Shown in pieces: positions 1-7,700 of a DNA stretch of 13,014 bases (positions within the stretch are counted from its first letter, which is position 1; the number at the start of each line of letters is the position of its first letter). The position numbers and the translations under genes were made by a program. Location of the stretch: the NCBI GenBank assembly GCA_938022295.1, contig CALIDR010000350.1:1-13014 (forward strand), written 5' to 3'. The notes beneath the pieces are model-generated. The model ran no database searches. It was not told where the DNA came from and worked only from the letters and a program-made list of their open reading frames with translations. Source of the DNA: an uncultured Burkholderiaceae bacterium (lineage in GTDB: Bacteria; Pseudomonadota; Gammaproteobacteria; Burkholderiales; Burkholderiaceae_C).

Positions 1-3000
1 CCGGAAAGCCGCTCCAGGTGTCGGAGCGGATCCGCTCGGCCGGACGCTGCGGGTCGAACCGCTCGGGCGGCAGCAGCGGCACCGGGGTCAGCACGAGTTT
101 GACGGCGTCGCGCGACAGCGACGGCAGCCATTGCTCCAGCCAGTTCCAAATCTCGGGGTGCAGGAGGTGCGCCTGCCCCCGCGTCGACGCCGTGCGCGGC
201 TTGCGGAAACGGCGCGCATCGAGCACCGCGAGCGGCACGCCGGCCGGGTGGACGACGAAGCTCGCGCCGTCGCCGAGCCGCGCCCCCGTCGTCTCCGGCG
301 CGAGCGGCTGTTGGAAGCGCGCGTAGGCGGCGAGCGCGGCGTCGACGTCGGCGTCGGCACCCGGCGGCGTCTGCGCCGTGCCCTGCCAGGCGTCGCGCAC
401 CTCGTGGTCGTCGAGCATCGGGTACACGGGCAGCCGCGCGGCGACACGGCGGAACGCCGGCAGGCCCCAGGTCAGCTCGTACGCGCGGTCGAGATCGGCG
501 GCGCGCGCCGCCGGGTCGGCCGAGCGCAGCATCACCGGGTCGAAGGCGCCCGCGGTGGCGTCGACGTAGACCTGGTCGCCGGCCAGCAGCAGGAACTGCG
601 GCGCGTCGTCGGCCTGCGCGTCGGCGTCGAGCCGCCGCCAGGTCGCCTGCGCCGGCTCGAGGTCGAACAGGCCGCGCGGGTACTGGCAGCTCGACAGCGC
701 GAAGCGCAGCACGGCCGGTGCCGGCGCGGCCGGCCGCCTGTGGTCGGCGCCGGCGACGGCGGCGGCGGGCAGCGCGATCAGGCAGGTCTCGATCGCGCCG
801 GCGTTGCGCGGGTCGCGGAACCAGTGGTTCAGCGTCACCTGAACTTCGTCGAAGAGGGGCCGGCAGCCTTGCAGCCAAGCAGGGCCGGCCGGCTCGGCGA
901 GGCTCTTGACGACGCCGGTCTCGAGCCGCTGGGTGCCGGCCAGCGGCAGGTCGAGGTCGTCGCGGTGCAGCGTCAGCAGCGCGAACGTCGCGCCGGCCGC
1001 CGCCGGGTGCGCGAGGTCGATGTCCAGGTCCAGCGCCGCCACCGGCTGCGCGGGGCCGTTCGGCCACGGCAGCCAGCCGCCCTGTGCCGCGTCGGGGACG
1101 ACGCCGTCGGCGGTGCGCCGCACCGGCACGACGATGACGCCGTGTGTGCGCGCGCGCTGCAGCCGCGGATGCAGCACGACGCGCGCGACGACGCGCCCTC
1201 CGGTTCCCGCGCGCAGCCAGCCGAGCATCGGGCCGAGCCAAGGGGCCTCGGGCTCGCGCGCGAGCGCTCGCGCCGGCTCGTCCGGCGTCGCCTGGTCCGG
1301 CCACTGCTCGTCGAGGAAGTCGCCGATCTCCGGGAACACCTGTACGTGCGCAAGTTTGCCGACGAGGCAGTCGAGGTGCCCGTAGCCGTCGAACACCGCC
1401 AGCCGCGTGCGGCCTTGGCCGTACCGGCGGACTGGCGTCCCCGCGTCCTCCGTCGGTGGGGGCGCCGGCTCTTCGGCGCCTGCGGCCTCGCCGCGCAGCC
1501 GGCGCAGCAGCTTCAGGCTGCGCAGGCTGCCGCGCCAGTCGAACACGGCGTTGCGCCGGCCGTGCACGATCAGCAGCGGGAAGCCGAGCCGCTGCCGCAC
1601 GTGGGGCGCGCGCAGCAGCGTGTTGCGCCCGCGCGTGCCGGTCAGCATGTCCAGCCGCGCGAAGTGGATCGCCTGCGCGAGCATCGGCACCTTGGCCCAG
1701 CCGAACAGCGCGCCGAGGTGCGCCAGCGTCTCTGGTGCCATCTGGCCGATCTCGAACAGCCGGCCGAAGATGGCGTCGGCGCGGCGCCGAACGAGGCGGA
1801 AGTCGCTGCCCTGCAGCACCGGATGGGCGGCGAGTCGCTCCTCGACCAGGAGGTCTTCGTCGCCGTACGGGAACGCGCTCGCGAGCAGGTCGCCGACGAT
1901 CCGCGCGAAGCCGGTGCCGGCCGGCGCGGCGTCGACTTCCTCGACGCCGAGGTACTGCAGCAGGTAGCTGGCGACGAAGCCGCGCAGCCGGTTGCTGGCC
2001 GACAGCCGCAGCCGGGGGCCGACCTGCGACAGCACGACGGCGCGCACCTGTCCGGCCATGCCGCCGTGGCCTAGCGCAGCGAGCAGGAACATCACCGCGC
2101 CCATGCAGTGGGCGACGACGTCGACCGGCTTCTTGCCGGTCTGGCGCCACACGTAGTCGAGCGCCGGCGGGATGTCGGCGGCCACGCCCTCGACGGTCCA
2201 GTGCAGCGACGCAGGGTCGCGGCGCCCCACGTCGTTGGCGATGCTGCTGCGCACGTCGAGCACCCAGACGTCGCGGCCGCGGTAGTGCAGCCAGCGCGCC
2301 AGCGGCATCGGGATCGACGCGTGCGTGAAGCTCGACCCCGACATGCCCAGCCCGTGGATCAGCAGCACCGCGCGACCTTCACCTTCACTGCGGTAGCGGG
2401 TCAGCCGCCAGCCTGCGCGGTCGTTATGGACCTCGGGTTCGGGGCCGCCATCCCACTGGCCGGGCCGGCGCTCGCTGGCTGACACCTGCTGACCGCTTCC
2501 GGCCGTTGCACGGGGGAACAGTCCATCGAGCGCGCCGATCTGGCCGGCGGGCGCGAGCAGGTCCTCGAGTGACTTGCGCGCCGTGTACAGCCCGATCGCG
2601 CCGAGGTCGGCGAGCGCGTCGGGCATCGTGCCGAGGCGCTCGATCGACAGCAGCGGGTCGCGCCGGTCGGCGAGGTGGCCGAGGTCGAGCGACCAGCGGC
2701 CGACCGCGCGGCCGTCGCAGGCGACGTCGAGTTCGGTCAGCTGGCGGATCGGCCCCGGTTCGAGATCGATTTCCGGCGTGAGTCCGAGCCGCTTGACGCC
2801 TTCGAGCCGGCCGCCGGCGCGCAGGCCGACACTCTGGCCGACACCCTCGCCGCCGCTCGCGCCGAGCACGGCCAGCCGGTAGGCGAGCGTCACGCGCTTG
2901 TCGTCGCCGGCGCCGGGCCCGGGCGGCGCGAACAGCTCCACCGTGCCGCCGAGCCGCGCGGTGGCCACCGGCGGCGATGCGTCGCCATCGTCGCGATGCA

Positions 3001-5008
3001 GCGTCAGCACCCCCCGGCGCACGCCGACGATGCGGCGGTGCAGGTTCAGCGACTTGCGCAGCCCGGGGATCGGGTCGAACTCGATCTCGAGCCGCGCCCA
3101 CAGCGGGGTCTCACCCTCGCGCGCCCACGGCCCTTGCAGCCGCTCGCGGATCGTCCACACCGTCTCGGCCGGCGGCAACTCGTGACGCCGCGCGAGGGGC
3201 CGTGGCGGCAGTTTCTTCACCTCGCCGTTCGCGGCCTTCAGCAGCCAGTCCTCCATCAGCTTCGGCAGCGCCCGCTCGGCCAGCGCGGCGATCGTGAGCG
3301 CCGGGTTGATGCCCAGCGCCTTCGGCACGATCGAGCCGTCGAGCACGACGAGGCCCCGGTGCACGCCGCCGGCGCGGTCGAAGACGCGGCCGAGGTCGTC
3401 GACGACGCCATCCGCCACCGTGTCGGCCATCCGGCAGCCGCCGAGCGGGTGCACCGACACCGCCGGCAGCAGACCCCACACGGTGTTCGACGCCAGTGCG
3501 GCCGCTGCCGGCTTCAGGCCGGCTCGGAGCTTCTCCTTCATGTGCTCGAACAGCGGCAGCTTGTACGGCTGCGGCCACGCGATGCGAACGCCGGCGTCGA
3601 CGGCCCACGGTTCGCCGCACGTGCAAGGCCGCTCCAATCTGCCGTGCGCGCCGTCGTCGCCCATCAGGCCCCAGACGCTCGTGCGGTCGATCAGGTCGTC
3701 GCTGGCCACCGCGGGGTCGGCGCCGAGGGCGGCGCGCGGGTCGGTCCACGAGTCGTCGACGCCGAACAGGAACGGCAGCGAGCGCGCAGTGGCCGCCACC
3801 TCGCCGAGCACGTCGCGCAGCGCCGCCGGCACGGCGAACTCCTGGACCGCGAAGCCCGGCCGGCCGTTGTCGGCCGGCACGCGCGCGAAGCCGGTGATCG
3901 TCGGGCCGACGAAGCGCGCCTTCGGATCGGCCGGGTCCGACTCGGGGTCGGCGACGATGCCGACGCGCCGGTCGTGGCCGACGCCGGCGGCGATGCAGTC
4001 GCCGTTGATCGAGAAGCGCTCGCCGAGCCGGTCCGACACCGCGAGGCCCGCCGCCCGCGAGCGCAGCAGGATCTCGGTCGAGCCGAGCGCGCCGGCGGCG
4101 AGCACGACGTGGCGGGCGCGGACGACGAAGGCGCTGCCGTCGGCCGGCCGGCGCTGGCGGTCGGTGTAATGCCAGTGGACGTGCCAGACCGGCGCTTCGG
4201 CCGTCCCCTGCTTCTCGACGCGCTCGGCGACGCCGCCGCAGTACATCTCCACGCCGCGCGCGGCGGCGCGGGCGAGGTAGCTGGTGTCGAGCGAGCCCTT
4301 GGCGCCGACGTTGCAGCCGGTCACGCAGTCGCCGCACAGCGTGCACGGCGCGAGGTCGACGCCGGCGTCGCTCTGGGTCTTCCGATCCGACAGGTTGGCG
4401 GTGACGGGGCACTTCTCTGGTTGCGCGCCTTGCTTGCGGGCCAAGGCGCGCAGCACCTCCAGCTTGACGGTCTCGCGATGGGCGGGAATCGTCTGTGGTC
4501 CCAGCATCGTGCACGCTGCCTCGCAGGCCTCTCGGAGCGACTCTGCGGTCACCGCTTTCGGCCAGCCGTCCTTGAACACGCCGTCGTCCGGCTGCAGCAT
4601 CACCCCGGCGTTGATCAGCGAGCCGCCGCCGAGCCCGCTGGCCACCAGCACCGAGACCTCGCCGCCGAGCCGGACGTCGAACAGCGCCTCGTCGCGCCCG
4701 CGCGGCGGCCGGCCGTCCTGGCATGAGAAGCGCACGTGCCCCGGCAGTTCCGAGAACCGCGACGGGAACTGGCCGGGCGGGTATTCGAGCCCGCGCTCGA
4801 GGAGCCACACGGTCGCCCGCCGCTGCCCGCCGCTGCGGTCGTCGACCGTGGAACCCGCGAGCCGCGCCGCCGCGACCGCGCCGCCGTAGCCGCTGCCGAC
4901 GATCAGCACGTCGCAGTCGAAGGGGCTTCCTTTCGCGTCGGTCTCGGCCAGTCGGGCGGCAAGCGTTTCGGCGCCTTGCGCCAGCCAGGAACGGTGCGCT
5001 GCAGACAC
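1..5008 (-). CDS. Multidomain enzyme: GMC oxidoreductase, alpha/beta hydrolase and PhoD-like phosphoesterase (3' end beyond window)
   Basis: A single frame is open for 1669 codons and leaves the window at its left edge. Motifs at 4895, 4343, 3449, 2354, 2102, 1376, 686, 575 and 404 all lie in this frame. Residues 1-600 form a GMC flavoprotein of the cholesterol-oxidase type: FAD loop GSGYGG (38-43), VHPLGGC (519-525, catalytic His520) and INPALTIAALAER (Asn568), matching the His/Asn pair of that enzyme. A CxxCxxCxxxC cluster sits at 222-232. Residues 600-870 are beta-rich and unassigned. An alpha/beta hydrolase follows: HGLGMSG (885), AHCMG with Cys968 in the nucleophile position, and YGHLDC (His1211). 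From about 1430 the sequence resembles PhoD: SSCQ (1440), LAGDQVYVD (1476) and MLDDHE (1532), ending in the SDTWSGF stretch typical of that family. Roughly 150-250 residues are probably missing. No signal peptide or membrane helix is visible, so it is probably cytoplasmic. The start is GTG with a GAGGAG ribosome site 8 nt upstream. The substrate is unknown; a lipid, sterol or ester is an inference. Confidence 0.88.
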   Translation of the reverse strand, partial: MSAAHRSWLAQGAETLAARLAETDAKGSPFDCDVLIVGSGYGGAVAAARLAGSTVDDRSGGQRRATVWLLERGLEYPPGQFPSRFSELPGHVRFSCQDGRPPRGRDEALFDVRLGGEVSVLVASGLGGGSLINAGVMLQPDDGVFKDGWPKAVTAESLREACEAACTMLGPQTIPAHRETVKLEVLRALARKQGAQPEKCPVTANLSDRKTQSDAGVDLAPCTLCGDCVTGCNVGAKGSLDTSYLARAAARGVEMYCGGVAERVEKQGTAEAPVWHVHWHYTDRQRRPADGSAFVVRARHVVLAAGALGSTEILLRSRAAGLAVSDRLGERFSINGDCIAAGVGHDRRVGIVADPESDPADPKARFVGPTITGFARVPADNGRPGFAVQEFAVPAALRDVLGEVAATARSLPFLFGVDDSWTDPRAALGADPAVASDDLIDRTSVWGLMGDDGAHGRLERPCTCGEPWAVDAGVRIAWPQPYKLPLFEHMKEKLRAGLKPAAAALASNTVWGLLPAVSVHPLGGCRMADTVADGVVDDLGRVFDRAGGVHRGLVVLDGSIVPKALGINPALTIAALAERALPKLMEDWLLKAANGEVKKLPPRPLARRHELPPAETVWTIRERLQGPWAREGETPLWARLEIEFDPIPGLRKSLNLHRRIVGVRRGVLTLHRDDGDASPPVATARLGGTVELFAPPGPGAGDDKRVTLAYRLAVLGASGGEGVGQSVGLRAGGRLEGVKRLGLTPEIDLEPGPIRQLTELDVACDGRAVGRWSLDLGHLADRRDPLLSIERLGTMPDALADLGAIGLYTARKSLEDLLAPAGQIGALDGLFPRATAGSGQQVSASERRPGQWDGGPEPEVHNDRAGWRLTRYRSEGEGRAVLLIHGLGMSGSSFTHASIPMPLARWLHYRGRDVWVLDVRSSIANDVGRRDPASLHWTVEGVAADIPPALDYVWRQTGKKPVDVVAHCMGAVMFLLAALGHGGMAGQVRAVVLSQVGPRLRLSASNRLRGFVASYLLQYLGVEEVDAAPAGTGFARIVGDLLASAFPYGDEDLLVEERLAAHPVLQGSDFRLVRRRADAIFGRLFEIGQMAPETLAHLGALFGWAKVPMLAQAIHFARLDMLTGTRGRNTLLRAPHVRQRLGFPLLIVHGRRNAVFDWRGSLRSLKLLRRLRGEAAGAEEPAPPPTEDAGTPVRRYGQGRTRLAVFDGYGHLDCLVGKLAHVQVFPEIGDFLDEQWPDQATPDEPARALAREPEAPWLGPMLGWLRAGTGGRVVARVVLHPRLQRARTHGVIVVPVRRTADGVVPDAAQGGWLPWPNGPAQPVAALDLDIDLAHPAAAGATFALLTLHRDDLDLPLAGTQRLETGVVKSLAEPAGPAWLQGCRPLFDEVQVTLNHWFRDPRNAGAIETCLIALPAAAVAGADHRRPAAPAPAVLRFALSSCQYPRGLFDLEPAQATWRRLDADAQADDAPQFLLLAGDQVYVDATAGAFDPVMLRSADPAARAADLDRAYELTWGLPAFRRVAARLPVYPMLDDHEVRDAWQGTAQTPPGADADVDAALAAYARFQQPLAPETTGARLGDGASFVVHPAGVPLAVLDARRFRKPRTASTRGQAHLLHPEIWNWLEQWLPSLSRDAVKLVLTPVPLLPPERFDPQRPAERIRSDTWSGFP

Positions 5009-5013
5009 GGCCG

Positions 5014-6804
5014 TCACTCCTCGACATGGTCACGTGCTGGGGCGGGCGCCGGCGCGAGGGCCTGGCCGATCGCCACCGCCAGCATCGCCTCGGTGACCGG
5101 CTTGCGCAGCGTCGGCACGCCCATGCGCGCCGCCGCGTCGCGCAGTGCGGGCGAGTCGTCGGCGGTGACGAGCACCGCGGCGAGCCCGGGCACTTCGGCA
5201 CGCAGCCGCGCGACCGCGTCGAGCCCGTCGACGCCGCCGGCGAGCCGGAAGTCGACCAGCGCGACTTCCGGCGGCGTGGCCGCCGCGGCGGCGAGCGCGT
5301 CGGCCAGCGTGGCGGCTTCGGCCACCGCGCAGCCCATCGCGCGCAGCGAGCGTGCGTAAGCGGCGCGCACCGCGCCGTCGTCGTCGAGCACGACGACGCG
5401 CCGCGCGACGAGGACGGGGTGCGCCGCCTCGGTCGCGCCGGACACGGCGGGCAGCGCGTCGCCGGCCGGCACGTCGAGGCGGAACGTCGTGCCCTGCCCC
5501 GGCGTGGACTCGACGGCGACCGCGATGCCCAGCAGCCGGCACAGCCGGCGCACGATGCCCAGCCCGAGCCCATGTCCCTGCGCACGGTCGCGCTGCGGGT
5601 TGCCGAGCTGCACCAGGTCGTCGAACACGCGGTCGCGGTCGGCTGGCTCGATGCCGATGCCGGTGTCGGCGACCTCGATCAGCACCCGACCGGCGGCCGC
5701 GCGCGCGCTGAGCCTGACCGCGCCCTCGTGCGTGAACTTGACCGCGTTGTCGACCAGGTTCGACAGCGCGCGCTGCAGCAGCTGCACGTCGCTGGTGACG
5801 ACGAGCCCCGCCGGTGCCTCGCCATGCAACTGCAGCCCCTTGGCCGCCGCGGCGGCGCGGAAGCGGCCGACGACGGCGTCGAGCAGGCGGTCCACCGGGA
5901 TCGGGCGCAGTTCGGCACGCACGGCGCCGGCGTCGAGCTGCGAGGCGTCGAGCAGCGCGTCGAGCATGCGTCGCAGGGCGTCGATGCCCTCGTTGATCTC
6001 GGCGGTGATCTCGCGCGCTTCGCCGGTCAGCCCCAGGCGCGCGAGCGCGCCCCCGTTCAGGGCGAGGCTCTGCAGTGGCTGGCGCAGGTCGTGGCTGGCC
6101 GCGGCGAGGAAGCGGCTCTTCGACAGGTCGGCGGCCACTGCTGCGTCGCGTGCCGAAGACAGCCGCTGGCGCTCGGCGTCCAGCTCGCGCAGCAGGGCGG
6201 CGTTCTCGAGCCGCATGCGGTACGACTGCTCGAACATCGCCAGGTTCTGGCGCGCGAAGCGCATCTGCACGCCGAGGAACATCAGCACGAGCGCGGCCAC
6301 GCCCAGGCCGAGCGCGCCGCCGGCGAAGGCCCACTGCAGCGCGATCGGCACCGCGATGGCGGCGGCGAAGCCGAGGAACGCCGGCACGAGCGTGAACGTC
6401 GTCGACACCGCACCGGCCGACAGCGACATCAGGATCATCGTCAGCACGGCGTCGAACGCGGTGTCGAGCCACGCCATGAACGCCGCCGACGCGCCGAACG
6501 CGGCGCCGAGAGCGATCGTCCAGGCCGTCGTCGTGCGCAGTCGCACCGCGATGGGCCGTGCGTCGCGGTGCTGCAGGCGCAGCAGTGCCGCGGCGCGCAC
6601 TTCGCGCACCACGACCGTCGAGGCGAACCATCCCCCCGCGACCGCGGCCGGCACGCCGCCGGCCCAGGCGACCGCCGCGGTCACCGCCATCGTCGCGACC
6701 ATCGGCCAGCGGATCGCCGCGCTGTAGCCGACGAGCACGGCCAGCCGCTCGCGGTCGTACTGTTCGGCCTCGTCGGCGGTGAACGGGGCGGCGGGGACGC
6801 TCAC
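5014..6804 (-). CDS. Hybrid sensor histidine kinase with C-terminal receiver domain
   Basis: A 596-residue membrane sensor kinase. Residues 25-180 hold about six hydrophobic segments with short loops and no large periplasmic domain, so the signal is probably sensed in or near the membrane. A coiled-coil-like stretch (185-228) leads to the dimerisation box SHDLRQPLQSL, with phospho-acceptor His238. The ATPase domain shows the N box LSNLVDNAVKFT (348-359), G1 DTGIGI (380-385) and G2 GHGLGLGI (410-417). The receiver domain (about 468-585) has the acidic triad LDDD (473-476), phospho-acceptor Asp518 in ALVDFR and Lys568 in LRKP, so all key residues are present. There is no Hpt domain. The start is GTG, 4 nt after the stop of the response regulator gene, with only a weak GGA ribosome site. 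It is co-transcribed with the regulator and with the enzyme gene that follows 5 nt later. The stimulus is unknown. Confidence 0.93.
   Translation of the reverse strand: MSVPAAPFTADEAEQYDRERLAVLVGYSAAIRWPMVATMAVTAAVAWAGGVPAAVAGGWFASTVVVREVRAAALLRLQHRDARPIAVRLRTTTAWTIALGAAFGASAAFMAWLDTAFDAVLTMILMSLSAGAVSTTFTLVPAFLGFAAAIAVPIALQWAFAGGALGLGVAALVLMFLGVQMRFARQNLAMFEQSYRMRLENAALLRELDAERQRLSSARDAAVAADLSKSRFLAAASHDLRQPLQSLALNGGALARLGLTGEAREITAEINEGIDALRRMLDALLDASQLDAGAVRAELRPIPVDRLLDAVVGRFRAAAAAKGLQLHGEAPAGLVVTSDVQLLQRALSNLVDNAVKFTHEGAVRLSARAAAGRVLIEVADTGIGIEPADRDRVFDDLVQLGNPQRDRAQGHGLGLGIVRRLCRLLGIAVAVESTPGQGTTFRLDVPAGDALPAVSGATEAAHPVLVARRVVVLDDDGAVRAAYARSLRAMGCAVAEAATLADALAAAAATPPEVALVDFRLAGGVDGLDAVARLRAEVPGLAAVLVTADDSPALRDAAARMGVPTLRKPVTEAMLAVAIGQALAPAPAPARDHVEE
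5017..5022 (-). promoter_or_regulatory. Ribosome binding site fixing the GTG start of the multidomain enzyme
   Basis: GAGGAG on the minus strand lies 8 nt before the GTG at 5006-5008, inside the last codons of the histidine kinase gene. It is the strongest Shine-Dalgarno match in the operon and sets the start where no ATG is available. Its placement suggests translational coupling to the kinase. Confidence 0.75.
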
Positions 6805-6808
6805 CGCA

Positions 6809-7486
6809 CTAGTCCAGAGCCGACGCGGCGTCGGCCTGCAGCACGCGGTACAGCGCGCCGACGCGGTTCTTCACGCCCAGTGCCCGGTACACCATCGACA
6901 GGTGCACTTTCACCGTGCCCTCGGCGATGTCGAGCCGCCGAGCGATGCTCTTGTTCGGCAACCCCTGCAGGGCGAGCCGCAGCACTTCGCGCTGCCGCGG
7001 CGACAGTTCCTGACGAAGGAAACGGCGCAGGTCGCCGCCGTCGACGGCGTCGGGTTCGTCGCCGCGCACCACGTCCTCCGCGAGCAGGAACTCGGCCGGC
7101 ACGAACGTGCGGTGGCGCAGCACCAGCCGCAGCGCGTCGGCCATCTCGGGCTCCGCGTAGGCCTTGGGAATGAAACCCGCCGCGCCGGCGGCGAGCACCT
7201 CTCGCACGCACTGGGGGCTGCCGTCGCCCGACAGCATGCACACCGGCGTGCCGTCGAACGCGGCCTGCACGGCGTGCAGCGCGGCCAGTCCGGCCTCGCC
7301 CGGCAGGTGGTAGTCCAGCAGGACGAGGTCGAACGCTTCGTCTTGCCAGCGCAGCGCGTCGGCCACGTCGCGTGCGGCGCGGAAATCGAGCGTGGCGGTC
7401 GGGTCGACGTCGTGCACGACGTCGGCGAGCAGCCGGCGCGTGCCGTTCCACAACAGCTGGTGGTCGTCGATCAACAGCACGCGCAC
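6809..7486 (-). CDS. NarL/FixJ-family response regulator
   Basis: A 225-residue two-domain regulator, the usual length for this family. The receiver domain (1-125) has the acidic pair Asp7-Asp8, phospho-acceptor Asp58 in LVLLDYHLPG, Ser86 and Lys108. The LuxR-type helix-turn-helix (161-215) reads LSPRQREVLRLALQG followed by NKSIARRLDIAEGTVKVHL. The start is GTG at 7484-7486 with GGGAG 7 nt upstream. It is the first gene of the operon, with the hybrid kinase immediately downstream as its obvious partner. The likely role is to control transcription of its own operon, including the large enzyme, and possibly the divergent gene at 7701. The target is inferred from position only. Confidence 0.94.
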   Translation of the reverse strand: MRVLLIDDHQLLWNGTRRLLADVVHDVDPTATLDFRAARDVADALRWQDEAFDLVLLDYHLPGEAGLAALHAVQAAFDGTPVCMLSGDGSPQCVREVLAAGAAGFIPKAYAEPEMADALRLVLRHRTFVPAEFLLAEDVVRGDEPDAVDGGDLRRFLRQELSPRQREVLRLALQGLPNKSIARRLDIAEGTVKVHLSMVYRALGVKNRVGALYRVLQADAASALD

Positions 7487-7700
7487 GATGCCGCTCCCGT
7501 CGTCGCCTCGACCGCGCCGATCGGGCGGGGTCGACGATGCGTGCGCAGCATATCGCCCGGCGCACCGGTTCGGGAGGTCGGCCGCCTAAACCGTGGTCGT
7601 AGGCCCGGCGCGCAGGCGCTGCCGCCCCCGTGGTTTAGTTGGCGGTCACCGGTGCGCTGGGCACACTGCGCAGCGGATCAGAGACCCAAAGGGGGCGACG
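7487..7700. promoter_or_regulatory. Divergent intergenic control region with nested inverted repeats
   Basis: A 214-bp gap between two regulators transcribed away from each other. The outer arms are CGCACCGGT (7561-7569) and ACCGGTGCG (7648-7656), a perfect 9-bp inverted repeat. Nearly concentric inside it are CTAAACC (7586-7592) and GGTTTAG (7632-7638). CCGTGGT also occurs twice in direct orientation (7591-7597 and 7628-7634). A weak plus-strand promoter match is TTGGCG (7639-7644), a 17-nt spacer, then CACACT (7662-7667). On the minus strand a -10-like TATGCT lies at 7547-7552 without a recognisable -35. The region probably carries the promoters of both transcription units and their operators. 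Confidence 0.55.

Noticed and set aside
131..2074. Long plus-strand open frame of 647 codons
   Set aside because: It lies antisense to the PhoD and hydrolase parts of the large enzyme. The Arg/Ala/Gln-rich low-complexity composition is typical of the reverse frame of GC-rich genes, and no motif is seen.
2675..4726. Plus-strand open frame of 683 codons
   Set aside because: Antisense shadow of the GMC domain, with no recognisable domain and a biased composition.
3111..5585. Minus-strand open frame of 824 codons
   Set aside because: Out-of-frame shadow crossing the real junction between kinase and enzyme. Arg-rich with no family motifs, whereas the overlapping frame carries intact catalytic motifs.
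4723..7173. Plus-strand open frame of 816 codons
   Set aside because: Antisense to the kinase and regulator genes; His/Arg/Gln-rich composition and no domains.
7593..7700. Upstream extension of the LuxR-family gene
   Set aside because: No ribosome site at 7593. The extra residues do not resemble the family and would cover the inverted repeats. The ATG at 7701 has a purine-rich ribosome site.
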